This document shows positions 33,788 through 46,231 of a stretch of 64,000 nt of DNA, one piece after another (within the stretch, counting starts at the first letter, position 1; each line of letters starts with the position of its first letter). The translations under genes and the position numbers were made by a program. Below the pieces are notes generated by a model. It worked only from the letters and a program-made list of their open reading frames with translations, had not been told where the DNA came from and did not search any database. Source of the DNA: Trichostrongylus colubriformis (Eukaryota > Nematoda > Chromadorea > Rhabditida > Trichostrongylidae); the NCBI GenBank assembly GCA_963978905.1, contig OZ022256.1, forward strand, positions 24,949,426 through 25,013,425. The letters are read 5' to 3'.

Positions 33788-36262
33788 TTAACCTGATGCA
33801 TGACAAAGCTAAGGAGGACGGATATCGCGGCAGGTTGATATGAAGAACAGTGGTAATCACTCAGTAGGCGGCTCAAATAGGCAAGTTGTCGCATCCAGGC
33901 AGGGCGCGTATAAATGTATAACGTTGTTCAATGGGACAATTCGCGGCTTTGTAGTTTCGCATGAGTTCTGAGGCGGGATACGTCGATGACAGCAGTTCAC
34001 CTTCCTCACAATGATTATTACACTTTCTCTCAAAAACAGGTTTTAAAAAGAAAGTAAAAAAAATGGCAGGCAGTGGAAACATCACAAGAGGTGGAAGTGA
34101 AGTGTATGTTCCCATAACAAGGACCAGAATAGTTCCGATTATGAAGGTGATGGTGCCCATAACGCTTATTTATTCGTTCACCCGAGAGGAACAATCAATC
34201 GTGGTTGCTGTGGAGATCCGAAGGGGAACTTGGGACACTGCGGTAGGTCTAGCTCTTCCCCTCGTGGACTCGCACGCAAACAAGATCGCTCTGAGTAATA
34301 ATCACTCAGTTTAAGATCCCCGCTTGCGAAGGATAACTTCTCGGGTGAACAAGGCATTGACGATCATATTCTATGCATGACGGAGTCGACGCCAACAATG
34401 CCCTAGTGGGAGTATGTACATATACACAAGAAGCCATTTCAATAAGTGCATGAAAGACACCGGGAACGGGCAGTTTTGGCCTTACGGTCAACAGTTTGCA
34501 GTTCGTTCAGTTTCCTCCATAGCACACGCCGCGCCTTTTCGAGAGGTCGAGCTTGTTTTACTTGTTTTCATCGTGAGTGAATGAAATACACCCTATGGGA
34601 CAACAAATGACTTATATTCTACAATCCTTCTATTATACAAACCGTTAACTTTGTGAGTCTGTTTGTCGGTATGTCTGTTGTCCATCCCCAAGTCATTGTG
34701 ATAAGGGAGTCGATAGAGAAAAACAACCACCCGCTGATATGAGCAAAATGGCCAGCAGTATCACTCTACGGATGTGATAGTACCAACAACTAATTTGAAC
34801 CCCATCTTGGTGCTCGCAGTCATTCTGCGGCGTGCTGACACCTAGTGGACGTCAGCAAAGAGGAGAGGACGCAGATGTAGATGCCAGAGTAACAGTACGG
34901 TTTAGACCAGGTCAGTCAAAGGAAAACAAGCGAGTGAAGGTTCTTTCTCGATTCTTCCCAAGCCATAGCATCATTGATTTCGGACGGGTAATGGACCACA
35001 CCACAGAGGGACTATTAGTGTCGACTTCGATAAGAATGGACTGCGCTAATTAATGCGTGGCCCACTCCTACGAGTGCCGAGCGATGCGCGAGCTATAAAT
35101 GGTTATTCCATAAACTACCAAATTTGCCAACTCCGCGCCCTTTTTCGATTTTTTCGAACAGATGACAAGACTAAATAAAACAATGTGCGGAAAGAGATTA
35201 TCGCTTCACTCAGCAACTGCCCGATTATCAAGAAAACGCGGTGTATTCCAGCATCCGATTAATCAGTGTCATATTGCATATCATTATTACATTCATACTG
35301 CATCTTCTCTCCACAATCGGTCTCAAAGAATCCAGAAGGCCTTTCAAGTCAACGGAAGGTCTGCGGTTAAGGGAAAGACCTGAAGACAAAGGCTCTAGGG
35401 AGTACGACATTGTCTGCATTATAGCTTCATAAGTCGACTGTTACACTTCCTATTTAATCCAATGAATCTATTCCACTTTTGTTAGAAATAGTAGTAAACT
35501 TCAATTTGCAATAGAGCCTTCCCGCTTCCATTGCTTTCTTCATGTTTTTTTTTTGAAACCGACAACTTCTATGTGAAAAGTAAAGTGCACGTAATGCTAC
35601 AATGATTGTTGACTGTCAACTGCTTTTCGCCCACCATATTGTGCTCTGAAATATGGGAAGATTTACCGCAAGCGGGCAATGAAGGTAGGAAAATTGTACG
35701 AAAATCTAAAAATAGTCTTCTCCTGTACTGAAATTGGCAAACCTTGAATGACTCCGAGCGTGAATGCTAGCCATTGAAACTGTTCCTGCCGGAAGGTATC
35801 ATATGAATCTAGAAATATCACCTTTTTTCTCATATGTCAACCTCGTCTTCACTATCGGAATCTCTTCTTTGCCTTATTGCACGCATCGTTTGCCACATTT
35901 TTGGCATTGCTGACTGTTGTTGCCAAAAATCACGTCGAGGATGGGCGGGCTGCTCTGCGTGGCGGAGCCGAGGTGTGGCTTCGTTGGCTCTGTGCGCCCC
36001 ACTGACTCACACTTTTGCCTCGTTATGGTACTGCCAAAGTGGCTGTGGTTCCAGATATCTGGCAGCGAAATGGTTGTAGTACTCAAAACCCCTTCCCCTC
36101 CCCCCCCCCCGCCCCCGGGTGTGCCTTTAAAGGCACCGGGAGAGGTGAGAGAACAGTGAGAACTGTGGATACATGTTCTCTGAAGACAAACAGCCCTTCC
36201 AGAAGAGGTGATGTATAGCGAAGCTCGCGTTGGAAAAACGCGGTCTGGCTATTGTCATGATC
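33788..36262 (-). repeat. Long dispersed repeat R1, right copy
   Basis: Inverted partner of 1-2,972, about 2.5 kb. It has no mariner and shows the uninterrupted insertion site near 34,640 with a single TA. The copy keeps a 95-codon minus-strand frame (33,873-34,160) matching 2,599-2,955, and an R3 block (34,452-34,620). A poly-C run lies near 36,100. Confidence 0.85.
34452..34620 (-). repeat. Dispersed repeat R3, copy 4 (inside R1 right copy)
   Basis: Inverted relative to the other copies. Contains GAATGAAATACACCCTATGG and the TTTTGGCCTTACGGTCAAC block of R3. Confidence 0.7.
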
Positions 36263-36639
36263 CCGCAGCATGGCCTGTCGTTCTGCAGTTCATCGGCCGG
36301 ACGAGTTACGGAGAGGGCTGCAAGTCGTTCGCGAACGTCTGTTTCGGTCTCTAGCCCGTCTGCAAGAGAGGCGCAAAAAGAGGGTAATCGGGTTTTCATC
36401 TCTCGAGACTTTTGCAGTTTTTTCGTTCTTTCTCTAATGTTACTGCTGAGTCCCCCTACTAAATACTCCACGATCTACCAAATGTACGCCTCCCAGCGTC
36501 ATTAGGGCAAAAACGCAGAGGAAAGTTGCAAGAAGAGAGCCCTTGCTGCACAAGTCTGTCATAAATTAGTATATAAGCTGTTCGTTTTTCCACTGTCGAT
36601 GCAGCTCTACGAACGTCGAGTACAGATCTGGAACGTACA

Positions 36640-36845
36640 TCAGGATTGTTCTGGTGTCTCTGTGTGGGCTGGTAGTGTGAAAAAAATGCTTCCAGTACAG
36701 ATTCTAATATAGCCTCAGTGGATTTCGTCAATGTAGCCTTAGTGGATTTCGTCGTTCTGGTGGTTCTGTGTGGCTCTGGCAATGTCTAAAAATATGCATT
36801 CAGTACAGGTTCCAATGTAGCCTCTGTGAATTTCGTCAAAAATCT
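36640..36845. repeat. Two tandem copies of a roughly 106-bp unit
   Basis: GTTCTGGTG...CTGTGTGG...ATGTAGCCT...GTGGATTTCGTC occurs twice, with a partial extra ATGTAGCCTTAGTGGATTTC between. Non-coding. Confidence 0.75.
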
Positions 36846-37091
36846 GGAAGCATTCGTTTAGCAGCACTCGCTTTCACCGTAGGTACTAGTCAGAAAGATA
36901 ATAAACACTGTAAGGATAAGGAACATTGAATGCGGCCAAAATTTGTATGAAACTCCATTTGCAGCCGGATATGCCTCCGTGGCATTGGTTTTCAAACGTT
37001 ATTAGCATTTCATATCCACGCCAGATTGCTATCACGAGGCATGTTATTGAAAGCGACAGTATAGTGCAAGCATAACAGATTCACATTCGGT

Positions 37092-37170
37092 ATTGACAAT
37101 TATTATCCCAATTATTGGCTTGTCCCAATTGTCCCTATTGACAATTATTATCCGAATTATTGGCTTGTTT
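37092..37170. repeat. Short tandem duplication
   Basis: TATTGACAATTATTATCC followed by AATTATTGGCTTGT is present twice about 47 bp apart. No gene seen from 36,845 to 37,565. Confidence 0.85.
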
Positions 37171-37564
37171 CTTTATAGTCTGCATGTAACTTTCGAGAGG
37201 CATCCAGCGGTAACTCTGTTGACGCTTCTGAGCGAGCAGGTCAGGGACAAAATCAGTTGAGGGCAGTGGGTTCAAAAGTTTTGATGGTTGTCAATGAAGC
37301 TCGTAGAAAGGCTCAGTGGGTGCAAGTATTTTGGTTGTTTTCAAGGACGGTAGTAGGAGGGTTATGCTACGGAAGTGAAGGAAACGATATAAACTCTTAC
37401 TTTCTCTGTTCTTTTTGATTATAGGCGTGTCCTCAGAATTACTCCGTCAATGTCATAAACAGATCGCTCAGCTTCTATGTGCGATGATGGAAATTTCCTA
37501 ATAGCATTACTTGTCTATTGACAGTTAGGTTCGATGGTTCCTCATAAAAGCCCTTAACGTACAG

Positions 37565-38045
37565 ATCACCTTAAAGGCACCATTCACGACGATTTTCGTG
37601 CCCGTCGCGCTCCATAAAGACTCTGGGAGTGCTTAAGAACACAAGTGTGGAGAGGAAACGGGGAAACTTTTCGGAAGCCTTGAAAATTAAGTGTTTCTGA
37701 CCTTTGTTCGACGAGTTTGCAGCTCAAAAGCAAGTAATATTTGGACAAGCTTTTACGTGATAATATCCGATAAGGTTGTTTTTACAATGTGAGTATTTTC
37801 TCTCATTTCTTATCGCAGTCGATGTCATGCCTCTCATTCACGTAAAAGCCACCGCTTACCAGCTGGCTGAATGGAATATGGGTGTGGGCCATCTTGAGGC
37901 GGTGGCCGTCATCTTATCTACATGTTCCTTACGCGTTGAGCACCCAGCCTCGCGTCGTAATGATGGCATACGCTTTGCCCTTGTGGAAGGGGGTATCTAC
38001 TCGCTGATGGAACCAACGCACTCATATTATCGTTAACTGTGCCTT
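37565..38045 (+). repeat. Dispersed repeat R6, copy 1
   Basis: Shares with 60,185-60,490 the blocks CTCCATAAAGACTCTG, GGCGGTGGCCGTCATCTTAT, a CGTAATGATGGCAT-type block and CATATTATCGTTAACTGTGC. The copies are diverged and in direct orientation. The plus-strand frame across it is not kept in copy 2. Confidence 0.7.
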
Positions 38046-39016
38046 TAATCATCACATAACGGGCTGTTTTTGCTCTTCACGCCTACCGAGGCCGGACGAG
38101 CTGAAACGTTTCGTATGAAACCGTCGATTTTTGAGTGTTCAGTCTGTTATGGATGTTTTCGTACGTGGAGGTCAACATGCCTACCCGTCATTGTGCCTGA
38201 AAAATCGGCTTGTGCTTCAGCACCCTTCCGAACAAAAACTGGATTTCGTGCAACAAAGCACGGTGGCTGTCAATATAAGGGCAATCCCAGTCGAAATTTC
38301 ACTTGAAGAGGTTAGGTCCTTTTAACCTGCAGCTATTTCAAGATTGTGATTTTTGGATAGATTTTATAGCAGACTCTTTAAATACGGCGCCCCACATGCC
38401 CAGGTCAAAGATCGTGAACATTAAATATTCCGATTGTGAGGAACATCGTTGCCTTCCTTGACACTGAAAAATGCACGCGCAGCGCAGTTCATGTTATCGC
38501 ATAGATTACAATGCTCTGGTCATTAGCAAAACCAGCACAGGAAGTACAGTTTGTACCTACTCATCAACAGCCAATATAGTGAAGATGCACGGTAATATAT
38601 TGATAAGTGAAGATAGGATCACATCATGATTATAGTTGTCCACTCTGGAGAAAATCCGACCTACTTCCCCGACATCAGCGGTCCCAGGGAGATATGTTAT
38701 TCTCTACATGTATGAAAACATATATTAGTAGCATTTGACTACAACACTTTTTGAAAATAATTATAGCTTGAAACAAAAATGTGGCCATTCGGAAACGGTT
38801 TTGCGGTACGTTACGTGTTAAAGGCGCCAGAAGGTGTAGAGAGGAGAGGGAAGCATGAAGAAGTGCTCGTCTGGAAACGGAAATTCTAGGTTAGAAAAGG
38901 TAATCGGTGACGAAATTCGGGTTGGTTCGCTGTGCCCTTGGTTCGCTGTGCCCTTTGTTCACATCTCCACCGCTACATTGTGAACTGCACACCCCTTTCA
39001 AATCGCTCGCTAAGAG

Positions 39017-39270
39017 ATGTCATTTGTTTCATCGTAGGGGGGGGGGGGTAATTAACTTCTTTATGATAATGTGAGTCAAGTGAAACAACAAGCAGAGACA
39101 AACACGTGAAACAGTGAAAGGAAGAGTATGCGAAGTAGTGAGACTTTTATGATGAAAAATCCAATGAACTCCCACTCCACGCTATATTAAGGCGCCGTGT
39201 GTGCAACGGGGGTAACTGAACGAACCGCCAACGCTCACCGTAGGCCGAAATCACCTCCTTCTGGTGGCCA
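39017..39270 (+). repeat. Dispersed repeat R3, copy 5
   Basis: Contains CAAGTGAAACAACAAGCAGA, the family core, and ends near GTAGGCCGAAATCACCTCC. A run of 10 or more G interrupts the left part at about 39,040. The interval 38,050-39,010 has no recognised gene. Confidence 0.75.
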
Positions 39271-39844
39271 CAGACTAGATTTTGGTCAAACACGTCCTTC
39301 GCATGGTCAAAAGTGCCAAACTCAACCAAACAAAATATAAGATAGTGCCCAGATGACTGCGTCTATAATCACACGAAACATTTATCTTCGCATCCGTTTA
39401 GCTGCCGCAGAGTAGTGCGCGATTCACCGGTCGAATTAGGAGCGTGGAAATGACCGACACCGACCAGTCGGTACTAAACATTTTGCTGCTCTTCATGGCT
39501 CTTTGATGCTATGATGCAGTTTCAAAACATGTGGGCACTGAGGCATAGGTAGTATAGTTAAGATCCATCAACGCTGTAACATACTGTTGATTTTTGCATA
39601 ATTGCAACAGTCAGGATCTTTTCAGGCTACATCCGCTAAAGACAGTAATTGGCGTAATGTGTGTGATAAAGAATATCCAAACGATGTCATTCACTTCAAA
39701 ACTAGTTATCTAGGAAGCTTCTGAGGCAAAACTCCGCGGAAAAAGCGATGAGCTGTGGACTGCCTTTTTAGCTCCAATCGCCTTTCTTATCCCGACCCAC
39801 ATTCTAAGGTTGGCTTTGTCGAAGAATGACTGAGGTGTAGAGTA

Positions 39845-41485
39845 AGGCAGCGTTCATAGTTTTGGAATTTGCGTTTTTGCGTTTTTGTGGAAATAGAGTA
39901 GATACATATCGATTAGGAAAACTGCGTTTTTGCGTTTTTGTGGAAAGTAGAGTAGATACGTATCGATTTGTGGAATTTGCGTTTTTGCGTTTTTGTGGAA
40001 ATGCGGAATTGTGGAATTTGCGTTTTTGCGTTTTTGTGGAAATGTGGAATTGTGGAAAGCGTGGAAGCCACGTGCGCGGTGCGTGTCATTCCACGCAGCT
40101 CATCATTCGCGAACGGTCAAACGGATGATGATGAGCTATTTGTTCTCATTTTCTTGAGTTCGGAAAGAGCTTATATAAATAAGGATAGAAGGATAAGAGC
40201 TTATTTACATTTGATAAATGGTTTCAGTCGACTTTGAAGAGAAACTGCCATTTTCGTGCAGGGATATAGACATAATTTTGTGAGATGTACAGTTTCTCTC
40301 CAAAATCGAATGTCACACGGTCGTGCTAAGGTGGATTGTCAATTACGATCTAGAACCGATTCAGAAGAAGTCTGCCACTTCCTTCCCTAAGAATTTCTTA
40401 CACAAAAGTCAGACATATTTGAAGTTTGTTCAAGATAGTTATTGAAAATTAATCTTAGCACGGGTGTGTTGCAAGAGTTCCGATGATTACTGTGGGGTCA
40501 GGACACCCATGAGTGGGGTCACTTCACGAGAGGATTGATTTACTACCTATTTAAGATCTTGGCTACGTAGCTGGTCCACTCATGTCACGGATAAGCGTCG
40601 AAGAATAAAGGCAGATACTCGTAAAGGTAAATATGTAATAAAGATGGAAAACTTGTAATTGAAATAATTAAGTTAGGGCATCTTCAATTAAATACAAATT
40701 CTCACTGAAAGCAGAAACGATCTGTGATGAAGGGGGGGGGGGGCTGGTCTGTGACAGCCCGTATTACATCTTTTTAGTCTCACAAGAATCTTGATTTCAT
40801 CGTTATTACTCTCCACGCAGCACTGCTGACATGAACTCCCGGCACGCTGTTCGGAACGCTTGCACGCCACCCAAAGACACACTACAGTGTGACAGCAGAC
40901 GAAAGTCACATATCAAAAACGAATGATCGAGAGTACGAAAGAGTGAACGAGAAGGGAAAAACTGTTGAAAAAGCAATGTATACGATCAGTCTGTTCCTTC
41001 AGTGTAGAAGGTGCTTTGTCATATCATCCACGTTCGCTGACGAAGCACTCGATACGTATCTTATCTATCCGCTTTTCCACAAAAACGCAAAAACGCAAGT
41101 TCCGCAAATCGATACGTATCTAATCTACTTTCCACAAAAACGCAAAAACGCAAATTTCACGATTCCGCATTTCCACAAAAACGCAAAAACGCAAATTCCG
41201 CGAATCGATACGTATCTTATCCCTTTTCGCATTTCCACAAAAACGCAAATTCCACGATTCCGCATTTCCACAAAAACGCAAAAACGCAAATTCCACACTC
41301 TCCTTTCTCTAATCCTCTCCTCTCTTCGTGGCATGGAAATCGATACGTATCTAATGCTTTATCCGCATTTCCACAAAAAGGCAAAACGCAAAAACGCAAA
41401 AACGCAAAAACGCAAATCGATACATATCTATTCTTCTTTCCACAAAAACGCAAAAACGCAAATTCCAAAACTATGAACACTGCCT
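39845..41485. mobile_element. Non-autonomous element with inverted minisatellite ends and GATACGTATC motifs
   Basis: The left end (AGGCAGCGTTCATAGTTTTG, 39,845 on) reappears inverted at the right end (finishing CTATGAACACTGCCT at 41,485). Each end is an array of GCGTTTTTGCGTTTTTGTGG units (left 39,870-40,060, right inverted 41,070-41,465), alternating with TGGAATTTGCG-type spacers. The palindrome GATACGTATC occurs exactly at 39,955, 41,051, 41,111, 41,207 and 41,342, and as GATACATATC at 39,901 and 41,419. The core (40,060-41,040) has no transposase. TIR with subterminal repeats fits a DNA transposon. The target duplication is unclear, so the superfamily is open. Confidence 0.8.
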
Positions 41486-41736
41486 AATGAGCATGATAGC
41501 CGAATGTACTATCTTATCGTATTAAAACCGTATTGATCGAAATGATGTGGTGTCTGAAGTGTCAGCTTTCGTAGTGAAAATGTCCACCGATCAGTATCAA
41601 AAATTGAAATAAATAATGCAACCAAATTACCCCTACCACTGCCTTCAGAGACAAACTTTGTTGATGTAAATCGTCAGGAAGGACTCATTTTCAGTGAGTC
41701 CTTCAAAATACCAAAATTCGTTGCCATCATTACAGT

Positions 41737-42021
41737 GTGGCAAAAAGTATAGGACGCGGCTGTATGCGCCTGCTGCCACTGTGCCGAGAGTGCACACGTG
41801 CAGAAAGGGAGGTGCTGAAAGGAGCACATGGCTGGACACTGGATAACATTAGCAATGAGGGCGAGCATGCCATCAGCTTCTGTGTAACTAAAGATGTGGA
41901 GTACTGGCTACGATGGTACGAGCATGTGCTCGCTGTTAGTAAACTAAAGAACATCCGAGGTTGGTTCAAGCGTTCAATCCGAGCAGCTTTAGGGCCGAAG
42001 TGTCGGGCAGTCAAACACTGA
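41737..42021 (+). CDS. Hypothetical open frame or exon
   Basis: A 94-codon frame without internal repeats, lying just after an acceptor-like CATCATTACAG ending at 41,735. It reads charged and aromatic residues (for example FCVTKDVEYWLRWYEHVLAV) and ends KCRAVKH-stop. No family recognised and no ATG at the frame start, so if real it is an internal or terminal exon. Evidence is only length and composition. Confidence 0.2.
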   Translation: MAKSIGRGCMRLLPLCRECTRAEREVLKGAHGWTLDNISNEGEHAISFCVTKDVEYWLRWYEHVLAVSKLKNIRGWFKRSIRAALGPKCRAVKH

Positions 42022-42289
42022 GAGCTCCAGAAAGGATGTTGAAAGTTGCCATCAACAAGAACCTATGATATCGGGGATGTACATATGGATGTAGAAAAAA
42101 CTAATGGCGACATAAGGCAGAAGTTGGTAACCACGTTGGATCAGCTCCAGGGAGAAGAGCAGGTTGCTTGTTGCTAACCTAAACCGGAACTGTCCGTCAT
42201 CTAGATTTCCCAATATAGAAGTTATTACGGAGAGAGATCTTCGCTCGACTATATCTCGTGATAGGACTCCACCAGCATTAGCTCTCCCT

Positions 42290-44400
42290 TTGATGATTGC
42301 TGCATTTGTGTTCGTCTTCAATTCATTGACATCCCTTGGAAAATGCACCATCCATTCTACACATAACAATGCTCTCTTTACCGAATATTTTTCGTGTTGC
42401 GGTGATTTACGTTATGTCTCAGTGCTGAATACTCACTGCAATTTTTCCCTATGTTACATTCGTAAAACTAGTTCAACTCGATAAATTTGTTAGCAAGTGC
42501 GATTACATTGTGGGTGTTCACATTGAGCTGGCGACAGAGATGCGAATGCACCCTTTGAGGGGACATTATCTGAATAGAAATAGAGGTGTGTGGCTGGGCG
42601 AGCGCACAATAGCTGCCTCCCCTATTTCAGCTGTTATTAACGAATCGTGTATTATACGGAGATATGAAATCTGGTGTGAGCATTCACAACAAAAGAGCTC
42701 GGCATAGACCTGAAAGACCAGTAAACATTTTGAGGTGGACCGTTGAGAAAGTGATAGGATCCTTTTTTCCTCCTTTCTATACAAGTCGCGTCGCACCGGA
42801 GTTCTGAATTTGAAGGTCACTGATGTCGCAAACAATCACCGGCGATTTCAACCAGATGAAAAACTTCAAAACTTATAAGTTCTGTAGGAATGTGAATATT
42901 TGCGGAAAAACAAAGAAAGAAAAATTCTCAGGTAACGGTTTTGGTTGAAACTCCATGAGGTAGGTTACGTTCGGGACAAGAATTCCTTGTAGTTTCCTTA
43001 TGTGTAAGATTGGATAAAGAAAATGAAAAATCAAGATCATTGAATATTCACTTTTTCCAAGCCATATTTCTCTATGTTCGTATGCTCATGTTGGCTAAGG
43101 CAAGTGTTTGATACATGCGTACATCCCCAAACTAGATGTTTGTTCACATTCTCTGCGCTCTTGTTCTCTTGAATGCCTTCACGACTCAGGCAGAAAGCAA
43201 GGTAGGCAACTTCTTGAGGGGTGTTGATGCCTACTACATATAATCTATCATTTTTCGGTGCGCGGACTATTTTGACTCGGAAAAGTTTTGCTGGGAAGTG
43301 AAGCGAAGTGGTGGATGCAACAACAGTAAAGACGTCTTGTACGAGGAATACATGGAAATCTGTCCTAAAACTTGTGGCTTTTGTAGGAAGTAGCTTTATA
43401 TCCATAGCATGCTACAATAAACTTTGTCGAAATTTCTTGTTCTCATTCGTGTATTGACCTTCACCATAATTTTACCAGGCTTGAGTTTGCGCCTCTGCTA
43501 CCCTTACCACCACGCAAATGTGGCATCACCAATGTGGAAAGGGGAATCGATTAAACAATTTTCGAAGACATAGCACGTGGGGGATATAATTAAGAGAATA
43601 TGAAAAAGCCGAATACTACGAAATTGCTTCACTGCCGATAAGTCATAATAGCGACGGTGGTCATACCGGGCCAAAAATTGCTACTACGAAGCTAAGTAAA
43701 CAAGTCATTCAGGACATATTGGACCACAATACTCTATCTTCACTATTCTGCTGTCGCAAAGTGTACTAATGGTTCTCGTAGGTAGCCAAGGCGGAATAGT
43801 TGGTTCTCGAAGCTAGATGCTCAAAATATTCCCGACCACGCCCGATTCCGAGAAAGGACGATTTGGATCCAGAACACTTGCTCACGCCCGCCGCCCACTT
43901 ACTACTAGGCGTAATAGGTTGGCATGGCTACAGGCTGTCGTTTTTCATCCTGACTTATTTGCTGTTTTTCGGTTTCGGCCGCTATTGGGAGCACTCTACC
44001 GTGTTCGGTGACGGGTGCTGCTCTCGCCTGAGGAAGAAAGTGAACCGTTTTCCAGTAGAGCCAGGCAATTATACTTTGAATGTGCACTTTCGAGGTTGTA
44101 GGATGATATCAGGTGATGAACAGCAGTGCGGAAATAAGTGCCTCTCCTTCCCACTCAACTCTGTATTCGCGGTAATTAGCGTTACCAAATCAGTGTTGAG
44201 AGCTCGCTATCGCGGATGCGTTTCGGGCAAGCAAACGATTAGGCGGCTATGCAAAATAACTAAGATGAAATCAATTGGGCATCAGAAAACAAAACAAAAG
44301 GGTGAAGATGCATACCGATCGAGCGATTGGGCGATCAGGCGACTCAGGCGATTAGGCATCCGTGCGATTGTGGGTATAGGACGATTGGGAGATTAGGCGA
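42290..44400 (-). repeat. Dispersed repeat R2, copy B
   Basis: Inverted relative to copy A and head-to-head with copy C. The outer end near 42,340-42,700 matches 6,240-5,870 of copy A. The inner end (44,300-44,400) is the CGATTAGGCG-type short-repeat tract. A 198-codon plus-strand frame at 43,800-44,396 is not preserved in copy A, where a single-base length difference breaks it, and is treated as chance. Confidence 0.8.
43037..43405 (-). CDS. Short open frame of R2, copy B (unknown)
   Basis: A 122-codon frame, the longest of the three R2 versions, starting at the ATG equivalent to 5,141 in copy A. It shares IKLLPTKATSFRT at the start and LYVVGINTPQEVAYL plus LSREGIQ later, then extends beyond the stops seen in copies A and C. 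The one-codon length difference near residue 7 keeps frame. Function unknown. Confidence 0.35.
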   Translation of the reverse strand: MDIKLLPTKATSFRTDFHVFLVQDVFTVVASTTSLHFPAKLFRVKIVRAPKNDRLYVVGINTPQEVAYLAFCLSREGIQENKSAENVNKHLVWGCTHVSNTCLSQHEHTNIEKYGLEKVNIQ

Positions 44401-45637
44401 TCATGCAGTAGGATACGACACGTTTGAGGTGGGAAAATAATACGTCTGGCTACTTACCATCCTATCCCTCTGAACGCCTTAATTGCAAACTCTCAGAAAG
44501 GCCAAGATCGATGTTCACAGCTTGCGATCGCGCCTGCGTTTTCGGAAATCGGCGATTAAACGACTAGACAAGGCGGTCAGGTTGAAAGAAAGAGATACAT
44601 ATTGGTGAAGTTTGTTTGTTTTTGTAGTTTAGTCCTATTCCACAGAGTTCCAACCAAAACAGTCACCTAGGGAGGTAAGGGTAGCAAAGGCGCAAACTCA
44701 AGCTTGGTAAAATTATGGTGAAGGTCAATACACGAATGAGAACAAGAAATTCCGACAAAAGTTTATTGTAGCATGCTATGGCCATAAAGCTACTCCCTAC
44801 AAATGTCACAAGTTTGAGGACAGATTTCTGTGTATTCCTCTCACAAGACTATGTACGAGTATTCCAACCGCAAATACATAGTTGAGTGGGAAGGAGAGGC
44901 ACTTATTTTCCACTGTCGTTTATCACCCGATACTATCCTACAACCCTGAAAGTGCACATTCAAAGTTGTTGTGTGGGCTCATTGAGAAACGGTTCACTTT
45001 TTTCCTCAGGCGAAAATAGCACTCGACACCGAACACGGTATTGTACCCAATAGTAGCCGAAAACGAAAAGCAGCATTAGGAATGAATTAGGGTGAAAAGC
45101 GGCAGGCTGTAGCCATGCCAGCCTATTATATCTGACAGTATGCTGGGTGGCGGGCGTGCGAAAGCGTTCTGGATTCGAAGCGTCATTTATGGAAACTGGC
45201 CGTGGTCGTGAATACTTTGAGCATCTAGCTTCGAGAGCCGACTATTCCGCCTGGGTTATCTACGAAAACTATCAGTACAATTTTGCAACAGCAGAATAGT
45301 GATGGATAGGGTACTGTGCTCTGATATGTCCTGAACGACTCGTTTACATAGCTTCACAGCGGTAATTTTTGTCCCGGTTTGACCACCGTCGTTTTTGTAA
45401 CTTACCGGCAGCGAAACAATCTCGTATTATTAAGCTTTTTCGTATTCTCGATTATATCCCTCACGCGTGATGTCTTCGAAAATTGTTTAATCGATATCCC
45501 CTTTCCACGTTGGTGATGCCACATTTGCGTGGTGGTAAGGGTAGCAGAGGCGCAAACTCAAGCCTGGTAAAATTATGGTGAAGGTCAATACACGAATGAG
45601 AACAAGAAATTTCGACAAAAGTTTATTGTGACATACT

Positions 45638-45883
45638 ATGATCATAAAGCTACAAACAAATTCCGCAAGTTTCACGACAGTATTCCACGTATTCTATAAA
45701 CGTTTTGTCATTTTTTCCGCAATCGTATTGAGACTTCAAATCCCAGCAGAGGTCTGCCATCTCTGGATCGGCAGGGCACTGAAGAAAGATAAATTATATG
45801 TAGTAGGCATCATTACACCTCAAGAAATAGCCTACGTCGTATTCTTCGTGTGCCGTGATAGCACTCAAGAATACAAGCGCTAA
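45638..45883 (+). CDS. Short open frame of R2, copy C (unknown)
   Basis: An 81-codon frame matching those at 5,141 and 43,405. Conserved ends (IKLQTNSASFTT; KLYVVGIITPQEIAYVVF) flank a strongly different centre. No known domain. Confidence 0.35.
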   Translation: MIIKLQTNSASFTTVFHVFYKRFVIFSAIVLRLQIPAEVCHLWIGRALKKDKLYVVGIITPQEIAYVVFFVCRDSTQEYKR

Positions 45884-46226
45884 GAGAATGTGAACGAACA
45901 TTTGGTTAGGCGATGTACGCATTTATCAAGCACTAGCCTTATTTATAGTGCTGTAGGTTGCTAAATAGAATACGAAGCCGCTGGTAGCGGAAAAACTACT
46001 ATTAACACAGCTAAATGTGTGCTGACATGGACAAACGAGCGTAGAGAGGTATGGCTTCAAAAATCTGAGATTTTCACTTCCGATATTCTTTATCCAATCG
46101 TACACATAAGGAACTTACAAGGAATCATTGTGTTAACGTAACCTATCCCGTCGAGTTTCAACCAAAACAGTGAATCTTCTTTTTCTTCGTTTTTCCTCCA
46201 ATATTCACAATCCCACAGAATTTATA

Positions 46227-46231
46227 AGTTT
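46227..46231. repeat. Target-site duplication AGTTT (left)
   Basis: AGTTT immediately before the first LTR base (46,232); the same five bases follow the last LTR base at 50,850-50,854. Five bases is usual for Ty3/gypsy integrase. Confidence 0.95.

Larger units (their letters stand above)
44401..46231 (+). repeat. Dispersed repeat R2, copy C, left part
   Basis: Aligns with copy A from about 44,880 (equivalent to 4,360) to the gypsy insertion point at 46,231. It resumes at 50,850. An extra duplicated block, 44,680-44,860, resembles 45,530-45,720, so this copy carries an internal partial duplication. Confidence 0.8.

Noticed and set aside
39862..41480. Frames repeating FAFLRFCG or KTQKRK
   Set aside because: Translations of the minisatellite ends of the element at 39,845-41,485.
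43800..44396. 198-codon plus-strand frame
   Set aside because: It lies antisense across R2 copy B. Copy A has a one-base length difference and stops in the matching frame. Arg/Gly-rich end comes from the short-repeat tract.
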